55,028 nucleotides of DNA from Dysgonamonadaceae bacterium (GTDB lineage Bacteria; Bacteroidota; Bacteroidia; Bacteroidales; Azobacteroidaceae). The translations under genes and the position numbers were made by a program. Positions 17,649-27,900 of the stretch are shown here, piece after piece (positions within the stretch are counted from its first letter, which is position 1; the number at the start of each line of letters is the position of its first letter). The notes under the pieces are model-generated. The model was given only the letters and a program-made list of their open reading frames with translations, searched no databases and was not told where the DNA came from. The stretch is taken from contig JAIRPX010000022.1 of assembly GCA_031256775.1 (NCBI GenBank), forward strand, positions 1-55,028, given 5' to 3'.

Positions 17649-18650
17649 TTATTTTCGTTCAATCGTAACCTTTCCTTTGTCCGGAATCGCTTCGAAAACA
17701 ATGAATCGGGTTTGATTGATAGTTGTGATATGCGACGGAATCGTTTCGTCGTTTTGTTTAGCTGCTGCATTTATCCATCCTGTCGGCAATGGTCGACGAA
17801 TGGTTAGCGGAAGATTGTACGTTGCATTATCCAATGTATCGGTTATCGTCGCGGTGATTTTTGACCGTGTACGTTGTGTTTCCATCACCGAAACGGCGTC
17901 GCGTTCTTTGGCATACCGTACAACATCCCGGAATGTTGCTACCCAATATGTTTCCCTGTTTTCCGTCAAATATTCGACACTTTGCAAAAGCGTTTCAGAA
18001 GACAGGGGCGAGTAACCTCCGTCGTTGTCGATACCATGCAAGAGAAAAACGCACCATCCGTTTGTGTTCATGGCAGATACCAGCCATTTTTGAAAATCTT
18101 CCAGCGATCGGACGCTTCCTTGATTGCCGCAGACGATCGAAGATATGTTGTAATAATCGTCGGGTGTTGCAGATACTATATCTTCCGAACAACCCCGTCC
18201 GGCAATATAATATTGTCTGCTTATCGCCGCATCACAGGTATGGCAATAGGGATAAGCGATCGTATTGCAATCTGTTTTCAAATCACTTAATTGCTCGTTG
18301 ATAAATCTTTTAGATTCTCTCAATTCCGTTTCCTGCTTTTCGGTGGAGAGCGTGTCGAGCATTGGATGCGATACCGTATGGCTGCCGATTTCATGTCCGT
18401 TAAGAGCGGCCTGTCGGATTTCATCCCAGCGTCCCCAGTTAATCACCGGATATAACGTGACTTTGAAATCGCAGGAGTCGAAGATCGGAAGCGCTACGGC
18501 GAACTGGTTGGGACACTGGTCATCGAAAGTATAGCTGACTGCCGCTTGCCGGAAGCCTTGCCACCGTGCAACTTCGTAAGACACAGGTTCTTTTGGTACA
18601 CACGTCACTAACGATAATGCGGTAACGAATGGTAGAATGTTGAGTTTCAT
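17649..18650 (-). CDS. Polysaccharide deacetylase-like lipoprotein (CE4/NodB fold)
   Basis: A 333-residue lipoprotein with lipobox LVTC (Cys17). The frame is open from 18740 but the ATG at 18650 begins the signal peptide. Motif 1 is TFDDQ (Asp43-Asp44; usually TFDDG) and motif 2 is SHTVSHP (His91, His95), giving the Asp-His-His metal site of the NodB fold. The expected RPPYG-type motif is replaced by AYPYC. The C-terminal third looks like a small beta domain. As the last gene of the xylan locus it may remove acetyl groups from xylan. A terminator-like hairpin at 18697-18728 separates it from the xylanase, so it may be expressed less or separately. Confidence 0.82.
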   Translation of the reverse strand: MKLNILPFVTALSLVTCVPKEPVSYEVARWQGFRQAAVSYTFDDQCPNQFAVALPIFDSCDFKVTLYPVINWGRWDEIRQAALNGHEIGSHTVSHPMLDTLSTEKQETELRESKRFINEQLSDLKTDCNTIAYPYCHTCDAAISRQYYIAGRGCSEDIVSATPDDYYNISSIVCGNQGSVRSLEDFQKWLVSAMNTNGWCVFLLHGIDNDGGYSPLSSETLLQSVEYLTENRETYWVATFRDVVRYAKERDAVSVMETQRTRSKITATITDTLDNATYNLPLTIRRPLPTGWINAAAKQNDETIPSHITTINQTRFIVFEAIPDKGKVTIERK

Positions 18651-18696
18651 ATTGTTAATTTTTTGAAAACATTCTTTTATCTTAGCGATATAATAA

Positions 18697-18728
18697 AAAC
18701 TTAACAGGTTTTTCAACCTGTTAAGTTT
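18697..18728 (-). terminator. Terminator-like hairpin after the GH10 gene
   Basis: A perfect 12-bp stem (18697-18708 with 18717-18728), 8-base loop. On the minus strand it is followed by a U-rich stretch. It lies between the xylanase stop (18759) and the deacetylase start (18650). Confidence 0.65.
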
Positions 18729-18758
18729 AGGATTTTTCAAATTCAGTATATTAAATTG

Positions 18759-21005
18759 TTATTCCAACTCCCCACTGAAATCTGCACTGACGTCTTTCCC
18801 TGCCAAGCCGTCGGCAAAGCCTTTATAAGCATGTTTGCGGGCGTATTTGCCGTCCCATAGACAGGGAACGTCGTTTTTGAGCCAATATTCATGTTCTTTT
18901 TCATTATCGGAAACACTCCACACGGTGATTCCGTAGCGTTGCGCTGCTGGAATGTATTTTGTGTATGCCTCTGCTACAAAACGATATAAATCGGCCTGTT
19001 TTGCAAACTGTTCGTCTGTCGGCGAAACCGGAGAAGACGGTTCCGATTCGCTGGAAACGGCAACGTCCAATTCCGAAATCTTAATCAATTTTCCGGTAGC
19101 AGCCAGTTTTTGGAACATACGTTCGATAGCCGCTGTATCCGACCAGTTGATATTCAAGTGCATTTGCGTTCCGATGCCATCTACTTTAGCGCCCTGGCTT
19201 TCGATGTATTCTACGTATTTAATCAGACCGTCGAGTTTGGCGCCGTTTGCCGATTCAAGTCCGTAGTCGTTGATAAAAAGTTTGGCGTCAGGATCGCCTT
19301 CTGTGGCATATTTGAATGCTTTTACAGCATAATCCTGTCCAAGATAATATTGCCAGTAGAAAACGCCTGTCGATGACAAGTTTTCCGAGCCGGCGCGTAA
19401 AGTTCCGTTATCGTTCATCGGCTCATTCACTACGTCCCATGCAGCAATATTACCCTTGAAATGCTCCGTCATTCCTTTTATCCATGCGTGCAATACCATA
19501 TCCACTTTCTGCGCCTTTTCTTCCGCCGTTTGAGGAATTTCGACAGGGCCGCTACGAAGTGCTTTTAGAGGAGGCGCTGCCTCAGTTTTCTTTTCTATCA
19601 CTTTTACTTCGTCGATATAATACGTTACATCAGGGAGATAGCCCATATCGAAACTCAGTTTTATCTTTGCAGCTTTTGTAAGATCGACCGAAATTTGTTT
19701 CCATGAGGTAGATGTCGTAAATGCTTCACCAGCGCCGGTTCCTTCCCAATTCATCCATGGATACTGGTTTCCGTCTACTCCACCTGGGAACGACACGCGG
19801 CCTTTTCCTGCTGCATCCGATTTTACCATGAACGAGAAAGTATAAGTCTTGTTTGCATCCAAAGTCATTTCGGCGCTTTCCAATTGTAAATCCCAAGCGT
19901 TTTTCGACGAAGAACTTGCCGTCATTTTTACGGAATAGTCTCCTGCATATTTAACTTCGTTGGTTATCTCAATGCCGGCACCCGTATTCAAGGCGCTCCA
20001 ATCGGTCAAATCGCCGGTTTCAAATCCGCCGTTTTTAACTATATTCACTTCTACCGGAGCAGCATCGAGGTCGATTACTTCCACAGCGTCAATGTAATAT
20101 GTCATATTTTTTACCTCGCCAAGCAACAAGCGGAAAGTCATGGCATTGTTATCGGCTGTTGCCGTCATACCATCGGGTGTGGTAGTCGGATTGTAAGTTA
20201 CCTTTGTCCATGCAGCGGAAGTTGTTGTCAGTTCTTTTCCATTTGTCCACGGATATTGGTTTGTAAGATTGTTATTCGGAAAATCCAAGCCGACTTGTCC
20301 TTCCCCGTTCGATTTGATGAAGAACGAGATTTCATACTTGTGTCCGTTGATAATTTGGAATTTTGGACTGTTGATTTGCATGTTGTATTTGCCTCCGCCA
20401 AAATCGCCGACGACCACTTTCATCGAATGAGATCCATCTATAGAAAAATCAGTGCTTTGAGTAACAACTTCCTTATAATACGGAATGTCCCAACCGTTTA
20501 AACTTTCTTCAAAATCACCATTAGCAATCAGGCTCGACCCAGGTGAGCCGGGAATGATTACCGGTAGAAGCAAACTGTTTATATAACCCGCCTGTTGCTG
20601 GTTATGCCATACAAGCGTATGTCCGTAAACGCTTAACCCTGCGCTTTTTAGTTGGGTAATAACGTTATCGACACTGGTGAAATTTAATTCGCCCTTGGAA
20701 TCCATAATGGACGATTGTTTCATCTCGTTGCCAGGCGTAATTTCCTTGAAATTCTCGTTTACGAGATTACGGTAAGTCGCATCATTCATATAAAGATTGA
20801 AGTCAATCCCTACGCCGAGTTTGAAATTAGCATATTTGTTCAGCGCTTCGTAGCGGGAAATTTTTTCCTGTAATCCGAGCGGAAGGTCTCTTGCATCGGG
20901 ATGCGTATATGGATCGCCCCATTCCATTTTTTCATCGTAACACGATGATAGTCCAACGATAAGAACGAATAATGCGAGAATTATTTTATTGCAATTCAGT
21001 TTCAT
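18759..21005 (-). CDS. GH10 endo-beta-1,4-xylanase interrupted by two CBMs
   Basis: A 748-residue lipoprotein xylanase (lipobox SSC, Cys22). The in-frame ATG at 21005 opens the signal peptide; the frame extends to 21053. The GH10 barrel is split: the first part (about 35-155, ending YGHTLVWHNQQ) is followed by two tandem CBM4/9-type carbohydrate-binding modules (about 159-315 and 321-476), then the barrel resumes. The acid/base is Glu528 in WDVVNEP and the nucleophile Glu645 in ISELDVAV. This arrangement is known from Bacteroides xylanases in xylan loci. It should cut surface-bound xylan into importable oligosaccharides. The second CBM closely resembles one in the CE15 protein of this locus. 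Confidence 0.95.
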   Translation of the reverse strand: MKLNCNKIILALFVLIVGLSSCYDEKMEWGDPYTHPDARDLPLGLQEKISRYEALNKYANFKLGVGIDFNLYMNDATYRNLVNENFKEITPGNEMKQSSIMDSKGELNFTSVDNVITQLKSAGLSVYGHTLVWHNQQQAGYINSLLLPVIIPGSPGSSLIANGDFEESLNGWDIPYYKEVVTQSTDFSIDGSHSMKVVVGDFGGGKYNMQINSPKFQIINGHKYEISFFIKSNGEGQVGLDFPNNNLTNQYPWTNGKELTTTSAAWTKVTYNPTTTPDGMTATADNNAMTFRLLLGEVKNMTYYIDAVEVIDLDAAPVEVNIVKNGGFETGDLTDWSALNTGAGIEITNEVKYAGDYSVKMTASSSSKNAWDLQLESAEMTLDANKTYTFSFMVKSDAAGKGRVSFPGGVDGNQYPWMNWEGTGAGEAFTTSTSWKQISVDLTKAAKIKLSFDMGYLPDVTYYIDEVKVIEKKTEAAPPLKALRSGPVEIPQTAEEKAQKVDMVLHAWIKGMTEHFKGNIAAWDVVNEPMNDNGTLRAGSENLSSTGVFYWQYYLGQDYAVKAFKYATEGDPDAKLFINDYGLESANGAKLDGLIKYVEYIESQGAKVDGIGTQMHLNINWSDTAAIERMFQKLAATGKLIKISELDVAVSSESEPSSPVSPTDEQFAKQADLYRFVAEAYTKYIPAAQRYGITVWSVSDNEKEHEYWLKNDVPCLWDGKYARKHAYKGFADGLAGKDVSADFSGELE

Positions 21006-21107
21006 ATTTGTATTTTTTAAATTTAATTTATAACCGGATAAAAAAATGTGCAATTCTTTTATATCGGCTTACACGCTACTATGATTTATTAAGAATATTT
21101 TCGGTAA

Positions 21108-21518
21108 TTACACAAATGGATTAAAGACAGTCAATTGGTTGTCGATTATTTGTTTGTGTTGCAGATCTTCGGAATAAAGTATTTTACATTTGCTTTCGAG
21201 TGCGGCGGCAACTATCATACTGTCGTAGAATGAGAATCTATATCGCTCTGCAATATCGCAGGCTCTAAGTACGGTATGATAAGTGTTGGTATGTACAAGG
21301 TATATATTTTTTTTACATTCTTCCAATACATTTTTTAATTCGGTATAATTTTTCCCGAATTTTTTCCGTAAAATGTTAGTTATTTCTTGTAAAACTTGGG
21401 TGCTGATAACAGTACAGTTATTTTCCATAATTTTCCCGGAAATGCTTTGTTTTACTGTTTCGGTGTTGGAATAAGCATAAATTAATACATTTGTATCCAA
21501 AAAGAATTTATCTTGCAT
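21108..21518 (-). CDS. PIN-domain toxin (VapC-like)
   Basis: A 136-residue PIN-domain protein. The acidic metal-binding residues are visible: Asp8 in FLDTNVLIY, Glu45 in QVLQEITNIL, Asp99 in SFYDSMIVAAA, and a later acidic pair (SEDLQ, 117-118). Members are usually RNases that cut tRNA or rRNA and are restrained by a partner antitoxin. It overlaps the upstream small gene by 11 bases, the usual toxin-antitoxin arrangement. The pair sits inside the xylan locus between the xylanase and the glycan-binding protein. Confidence 0.85.
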   Translation of the reverse strand: MQDKFFLDTNVLIYAYSNTETVKQSISGKIMENNCTVISTQVLQEITNILRKKFGKNYTELKNVLEECKKNIYLVHTNTYHTVLRACDIAERYRFSFYDSMIVAAALESKCKILYSEDLQHKQIIDNQLTVFNPFV

Positions 21519-21720
21519 TTGCTTCCTCCCGATCGAATTTCCATCCTCGAGTGTCCAAAGATACGGCTGTAAAACTTGTTTTTCTTTTATCAGGTGTTAT
21601 ATATTCATCTGAAATGTCATTGGCAGGCAGTATAGTTACTTCTATTTCCTTTCCTACATACTCTTTAGGCAGAGAGAAAACAACTTTATCCGTTTTCGGA
21701 ATAAAAACCGTTCGTATCAT
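21508..21720 (-). CDS. Putative antitoxin of the PIN pair
   Basis: A 70-residue protein. The frame is open from 21804 but the ATG at 21720 fits a TATCTTTG promoter box at 21757-21750. The first half (VVFSLPKEYVGKEIEVTILP) forms short strands like AbrB-type or DUF2281-like antitoxin DNA-binding domains. The second half is polar and could wrap the toxin (DTRGWKFDREEANAR). Assignment rests mainly on its overlap with the PIN gene. Confidence 0.7.
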   Translation of the reverse strand: MIRTVFIPKTDKVVFSLPKEYVGKEIEVTILPANDISDEYITPDKRKTSFTAVSLDTRGWKFDREEANAR

Positions 21721-21749
21721 TATTAGTGTTTCATTTTTATTATTATATG

Positions 21750-21757
21750 CAAAGATA
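21750..21757 (-). promoter_or_regulatory. Promoter -7 box of the toxin-antitoxin pair
   Basis: TATCTTTG on the minus strand, a full TAnnTTTG match, 30 bases before the antitoxin start. No good -33 box. It suggests the pair has its own promoter within the xylan locus. Confidence 0.35.
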
Positions 21758-21866
21758 CAAAGAATATTTTTTGAAAACGAATAACGTGTAAACCAATATT
21801 TCAAAGAACGCTTATTTATTTTTTTTTATTCTTCTTCTCTTATCAAAGAAGATTGTGGAAATGATC

Positions 21867-23273
21867 TTATTCTTCATCGGGAAAATCGCTGAATGTGGGC
21901 GCTTCGAGTGAAACTAAACGGAAATTATCTACATAAACCTTTATAAAAGTGTCTGACGAAATAAATTCCGTTTTTTTGTCCGTATCATTTCCTGTAATAT
22001 TTGCCAATGTGAAATCGTTATTGTTAAAAAATATACCAAAATTTTTGTAATTTGCAGTTTCCCTGAGTTGCAAAATATCTTCAAAGGTAAAGCTGCCTTT
22101 GGCATATTTGTAGAACTCATTCAACGGGGCAGTTACAGTTATCCAGCCTTTTGTTTTGAAAGGTACTTTTTCTTTTCCTGCAAGCCAGGGAATATAGTTA
22201 TAAAATTCCCCTGTCCATTGATTACCTGCATCAAAATTGTTGACAAGATTCAGTCCCAAAAAACCTGAATGGTTCCATTCGTTTGGTACATAAATATCAA
22301 ATTGGACAGCAATTTTATTCACAGGCGTACTCGTAGCAAAAATATTTGGAACAAATTGAGCCCGCCAACTTTCGTTTCCCGTTGTCCAAACTTCTGTGGC
22401 ACGTGATACACCCGAACTGATTGGTAGAAATTTATCAGGTGTTAAAGGACAATACTTTCCCTGCGAAACATTTCCTTCTCCAATAACAGCATCAAGAAAA
22501 TCGGCGGAAGTAATGGCATTTGCCGTCCAACCCGCAGGTTCGCCGTGTCCGTCAAAGTCGAGAATCAAGCCGTTTTTACAGTTAAAGTAGGCAGGCGAAT
22601 ACACGCCGCCATTTGCTCCTTTGATAAATAGCGAGCCTCCACTTTCAGGTATACCATTAGGTACGGTTACAGTAACCCATTTCCCTTCTTTATTATCGGA
22701 TACAATGTCTTTGGTTACGACTATATTGCCTGGAAATGTTATGCTTTCAATCTCAACTAACCCCGTGCCATAAATGGTAATAGATTCACCTGCTAGCGGC
22801 ATGGTATGGGAAATGCTTGTGATGCTTGGCGCAGCAGAACGAAATTCGAAATTATGGATATAAAATTGAGTAGTGCAATTGCAACTTTTGGAGATTTTCT
22901 CCACACGAATGGTGTTGCGTACATCATCGGCAGCATCAGTGGTTGGCACTTTATTAGCTATTTGTACAATCATAGAAGAGTTAGATATATACGTTGGATT
23001 GAAAGTACAGTCATAACCATTGAGATACACTTTGCTTATACCGAGAAAATTTTCTCCTTCAAGGCGGATTGTCTGCCCGATACGTGCAAAAGTAACTTCA
23101 CGATCGGGAACCTTGGAGTTGACGTCTTCGAGGTAAACTTTTGTTATTTTTGGTGGAAGGGCGTTTTCTTTAAAGTTTTCGCTTCCTTCGTCTTTATTGC
23201 AGGAATTAAAAAATACTGCGTTGTAAAGCAAGAAGGCTAACGTCCAAATATTGTTTAAGATTATATTTTTCAT
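21867..23273 (-). CDS. Surface glycan-binding protein with IPT/TIG domains
   Basis: A 468-residue lipoprotein (lipobox NSC, Cys25). Two IPT/TIG immunoglobulin-like domains cover about residues 40-140 and 147-240 (for example the QTIRLEGENFLGISKVYLNG and GESITIYGTGL strands), followed by a C-terminal beta-sandwich (about 245-455) of the kind that binds the glycan in SGBP-type proteins. These lipoproteins bind polysaccharide at the cell surface next to SusCD. It begins 19 bases after the susD stop, in the position where xylan loci carry an SGBP. The ligand is inferred from context to be xylan. Confidence 0.88.
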   Translation of the reverse strand: MKNIILNNIWTLAFLLYNAVFFNSCNKDEGSENFKENALPPKITKVYLEDVNSKVPDREVTFARIGQTIRLEGENFLGISKVYLNGYDCTFNPTYISNSSMIVQIANKVPTTDAADDVRNTIRVEKISKSCNCTTQFYIHNFEFRSAAPSITSISHTMPLAGESITIYGTGLVEIESITFPGNIVVTKDIVSDNKEGKWVTVTVPNGIPESGGSLFIKGANGGVYSPAYFNCKNGLILDFDGHGEPAGWTANAITSADFLDAVIGEGNVSQGKYCPLTPDKFLPISSGVSRATEVWTTGNESWRAQFVPNIFATSTPVNKIAVQFDIYVPNEWNHSGFLGLNLVNNFDAGNQWTGEFYNYIPWLAGKEKVPFKTKGWITVTAPLNEFYKYAKGSFTFEDILQLRETANYKNFGIFFNNNDFTLANITGNDTDKKTEFISSDTFIKVYVDNFRLVSLEAPTFSDFPDEE

Positions 23274-23292
23274 ATATTTTTATTTTTTAAAT

Positions 23293-24972
23293 TTAGTTGA
23301 ACAAATCGGTAATTCTATCTTCCGTAAATTCAAAAGGAATCGGAGCTTCCTTGAGTTTTGGGTTTTGAATGCTTTCCGATTCGGGATACGGCAATCTGAA
23401 AGTCTCGGAAGTAGCCGTAGCCACGGCGCGTGTTCCTGCATTTCTTTCACTGTCGAGACGCAAATTATTTGGTGCATTAAACAAAAATGCAGGGATTTCA
23501 CCGCGTTTTTGTATATTATTAATATATTCGATAACTTCCTGTTGCTTGTAATACGAACGTGCTAAGAGGTCGTACCAATAACGTCCTTCCATACAAAATT
23601 CTACGCGACGTTCGTGACGTAAATCTTCATACGAAATACTTGTTTTAGGATTCAATCCGGCACGAGTCCGTACAGCATTAAAATATCCAAGTGCGGTCGG
23701 ATCGTTTGTGCTTGCATTATTTCCTAAAACGGCATCAGCATAATTGAATAATACTTCTGCATAGCGCAGCATATAATTATCAAGTGCGGAATTCATACGT
23801 CCCACAGCGGGATTGTCCTTTGCAGAACCGACTACGCCTTTTTTCACGTTTAATGCCTGGTTGTTGTTGCCGCTGTTGTATTCACCGTCGCCATTGCCAA
23901 TACGTAAACCACCTTTTTCCTTGTTAATTTCAGGATAATAGTCGCCAAAACCCATCCATGTTGCTTTTCGGCGAATGGTGTCATTGAGTTCGTATTCCTG
24001 AATCATGTCGTAAGGACAGCGAGTCCAACCACCCCAAGCGGCATCATCGCCCGTAATAATAGACCCAAGAGCAAAATAAGCCTGATGCGTGTTGATAAGT
24101 CCATAGCCTGTTGTACTGTTCTGTCCGGGCGTCCATTGAAACGCAAACATTGATTCAACATTATTGTTGTTTTCAATTGTGAACAAATCGGGATAATTCG
24201 GCATCAACGAAAATATGCCGCTACTGATAACTTTTTCAGCTGCTTTTTTAGCCAAATCCAAATAAGCGGCATCTCGTTGTCCCGAATTGCGATTTTGACC
24301 ATAATTTGAGCCGACAAAGCCCGCATAATGCAAATACATGCGCGACAACATTCCAAAAGCGCTGTAACGGTTTACGTGTCCGGTTTTTGCAGAAGTTTCA
24401 GGTAAATATTTTGCTGCATATTCCATATCGCGCAATGCAAATTCAAACACGTCTTTTTGCGGATTTGTATTAGCTAATGGGTTGTCAATCAGTTTTTGAG
24501 GATCTTCGGAAATAACCACGTCTTCCCACAGCGAGCCGAGATACCAATAGGCAAGGCCACGCATAAAACGCGCTTCAGCAATATATTGGATTTTCAAATC
24601 ATCGGCAACGGAGCTTGCCTTAATACCTGTCATTACCTTGTTGGCCTGCTGTGCAACTACATAGAGCGATGCCCATGCATTGTTAAGCGGCCCTGTTGCT
24701 GGTGAAGCCATCAGGTCGGAAAAAGGATACACATAGTCGGAATAAGGTGCGTAGAGATTGTATGACATTCCATCACCCAGCCCGAAATAAAATTTGTCGT
24801 TAAAATCGAACCAAACTTTTGCATAGAGCGCTTCGGTCATTTGCGACAGATTGTCGTCGGTCAATGTGGCTCCAGTTAATACACCTTGCGGTTCAAATTC
24901 AAATTTGCAAGATGAAAATAAAACTGACAGAGTTATTGTTGTTATAAAAAATATTTTTTTCATATTGTTCAA
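23293..24972 (-). CDS. SusD-family lipoprotein (xylan locus, pair 2)
   Basis: A 559-residue SusD-like protein. Lipobox SSC with Cys22 (a second Met at residue 4 is an alternative start). Helical core with EARFMRGLAYWYLGSLW and the C-terminal YMLRYAEVLFNYADAVLGNN and RVEFCMEGRYWYDLLAR stretches characteristic of the family. It starts 6 bases after its susC partner and precedes the glycan-binding lipoprotein, so it is the surface capture lid of the second importer. Confidence 0.93.
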   Translation of the reverse strand: MNNMKKIFFITTITLSVLFSSCKFEFEPQGVLTGATLTDDNLSQMTEALYAKVWFDFNDKFYFGLGDGMSYNLYAPYSDYVYPFSDLMASPATGPLNNAWASLYVVAQQANKVMTGIKASSVADDLKIQYIAEARFMRGLAYWYLGSLWEDVVISEDPQKLIDNPLANTNPQKDVFEFALRDMEYAAKYLPETSAKTGHVNRYSAFGMLSRMYLHYAGFVGSNYGQNRNSGQRDAAYLDLAKKAAEKVISSGIFSLMPNYPDLFTIENNNNVESMFAFQWTPGQNSTTGYGLINTHQAYFALGSIITGDDAAWGGWTRCPYDMIQEYELNDTIRRKATWMGFGDYYPEINKEKGGLRIGNGDGEYNSGNNNQALNVKKGVVGSAKDNPAVGRMNSALDNYMLRYAEVLFNYADAVLGNNASTNDPTALGYFNAVRTRAGLNPKTSISYEDLRHERRVEFCMEGRYWYDLLARSYYKQQEVIEYINNIQKRGEIPAFLFNAPNNLRLDSERNAGTRAVATATSETFRLPYPESESIQNPKLKEAPIPFEFTEDRITDLFN

Positions 24973-24978
24973 TCTTTA

Positions 24979-27900
24979 TTAAAATGAAATATTAAGCCCA
25001 AACGTATATATTCGAGGTGATGGATAACGTCCACTGTCAATGCCATTTAGTCGTTGTCCACTACTGTACGAAATACCAACTTCGGGGTCGTAACCGCGAT
25101 ATTTGGTAAAAGTATAAAGATTTTGCAAGTTTGCATACACTTTTATGTTAGAAATGTTAAGCGAACGTATCCAATTTTGAGGAAACGTATATCCTAACGA
25201 AACATTTTGAATTCTTAAGTAAGAGCCATCTTCCACAAAACGGTCGGAAAAAAGGAAATCGGCATCGCTTGTGGCTGTAGATTGTGGGTAACGCGGCGCA
25301 AGCGGATCTCCTCCAACAATTTTCACGTTGCGGTAATCGTTGGGTTTGCTGGAATCTATCAAATCTAATTTCGCATAATCCAAAACCGAAGTAAAGAGAT
25401 TGGAAATATTACGGCGTGGATTTTCCATATATCGCCGTGCATAGTTTACAACATCGTTACCATAAACGCCCTGTAAGAAAACTGAAAGATCTATATTTTT
25501 GTAAGTAAACTGATTACCAATAGCGTAGGTGAATTTTGGTTCGGGATTTCCGATAACAGTACGGTCACTAGCATCGATTACTCCGCTTCCATCTCGATCC
25601 CAGTAAATATAATCGCCAATCCAAACGCCATTCTGTTCGTCAATAGGCAATTTATTGTATGTAGGTGTAGGAACCACATTGCCATTTTCATCAATGCGAT
25701 AAAAATCGGTAGCTTTTTCAAAACGGCCAATTACCTTGTAACCATAAAATAATCCGATAGGTTGCCCTTCCACAGTACGGTTGATAATGGTTTTACCGGT
25801 ATTTCCCCAACTATCGTCTGTTACACTTTGTGTAAACTCGCCTGTTGTCAAATTCAGTTTTTCCATTCTGTTGCGGTTCAATGAAAATACCAGATTTGTA
25901 CGCCAATCGAAGTCCCTTAATTTTACATTTACTGTATTTATGGTAAATTCAAATCCTCTATTCGACAATGAGCCGAGATTTACCCAAGGCGGTTCGCTTG
26001 CTCCTTGTCCGCTTGTTCCGGAAGAGGTGGGCAGCGTCGCTTGAAACAGCAAATTGTTGGTTATCTTATAATAAAAGTCCAAAACAAATTCTATTCTGTT
26101 GTTAAACAGATTCAAATCGATACCTGCATTGGAAGATTTTGTATTTTCCCACACCAAATAACGATTTGGTGTATTTGCGGCAATTAAACTTGAACCCGAA
26201 ACTACATAGTACGGAAACCACGCATTGTTTGGAATATTCTGATTACCAACCAATCCCCACCCCAAACGCAATTTCAGGTTGGGGATCGTATTATTGCCTT
26301 TCAAAAACGATTCTTCGGAAATACGCCACGCGAATGCAGCCGATGGAAACCAACCCCAACGATTTTCAGACGCAAATTTTGACGAACCATCATGGCGAAT
26401 AGTTGCAGTAAACATATATTTGTCCATTAAAGAATAGAAAATACGCCCAAACTGCGACCCCAATGCACTTTGATCGGGATAACCTGTTGCACCCGTTTTG
26501 TCTGGAGGTGCAAGGGACATTCCTGTTGCCAAATTGGACGGAAGATTAGTGCCGTAGCCCTGTAGCCAATCCCAATACGAATGCGAATATTCCCCGCCAA
26601 GCATGGCATTAATGGTATGAATGTCGTTGAAAGTGCGATTGTAATTCAGGGTTGCGCTATATCTGTAATATTTATTGTAATTTTTCTGATCGGTTTTTTC
26701 ATTTACCTCATTAAATTGCTTTTTCGACAGATAATAGGTAGGACGAAAACGATAATAGTTTGTTAAACCATAATCAACCGATATTTCCGGACGGAACGAC
26801 AACCCTTTCAACCAACTGTCGAAAGCAATATCAAGATAAGCATTTCCTCTTACTCCGAATGCTTCGTTGTGATTATCGACTAAAAGTGCCATTGCCATTG
26901 GGTTGACGGGCATGTAATCCAAATCTGGGTCGGGAGCTCCGAAAGTGCCGTCAACATTGCGTACAGGCACATCGGGCGTTGATCTTAGAGCTGTTATAAC
27001 CAATGATTGATCTGAAACGGTTAATTTTTGAAATGTGTTGGAAAAAGACAAACTGATACCTGCTTTCAACCAACTTTTTACCTGCGTATCGAAATTACCG
27101 CTTAAGTTGTAGCGTTTAAAACCGGAACCTGCGGCAATACCGTCTTGATTTAGATAACCGGCTCCCATACTATAAGTCTGTTTGTCGTTTCCTCCTGAAA
27201 TAGAAAGGTTATGACTTTGCATCAGAGCATCGTTGAAAAGTTCTTTTTGCCAATCGGTACCCATTCCCAGCAAATCGGGGCGCACAAAAGCAGTATTCTT
27301 AGAGGGGCCGCCGGGATAATCGGCTTGTACATTGCGGTGTGCAGCATATTGCTGCAAATCCAACACATCAAGATGTTTCGGAATTTGCTGAGCGCCAATA
27401 TATCCAGTATAATTAATAGTAGCATCGCCTTTTTGTCCGCGTTTGGTGGTAATCATAATAACCCCATTAGAAGCGCGAGAGCCGTAGATGGCCGTTGCCG
27501 AAGCGTCTTTCAAAATATCCATCGACACGATGTCGGCTGGGTTAATGGAGGCTATCGGATTTGAGTTGATACTGGTAGCATCATATCCTCCGCCTTCAAT
27601 TACCACGCCATCTATTACGTATATTGGTTCGGTAGTTGCATTTAGCGAATTTACGCCACGTATTTTAATTGTAGCGACAGCACCGGGAATACCCGAAGAT
27701 TGCTGCACCTGTACTCCGGCGGCACGTCCCTGCAACACCTGGTCAATTGACGTCGGCACCGATTTTTGGATAGCGTCTGCTTTTACCGAAGTAACCGCAC
27801 CGGTCAAATCGCTTTTCTTCATCGTTCCGTAACCGACAACAACTATTTCGTCCAGCGTTTTTGTGTCTTCACGCAGAACAATGTTAATGACTTTCCTGCC

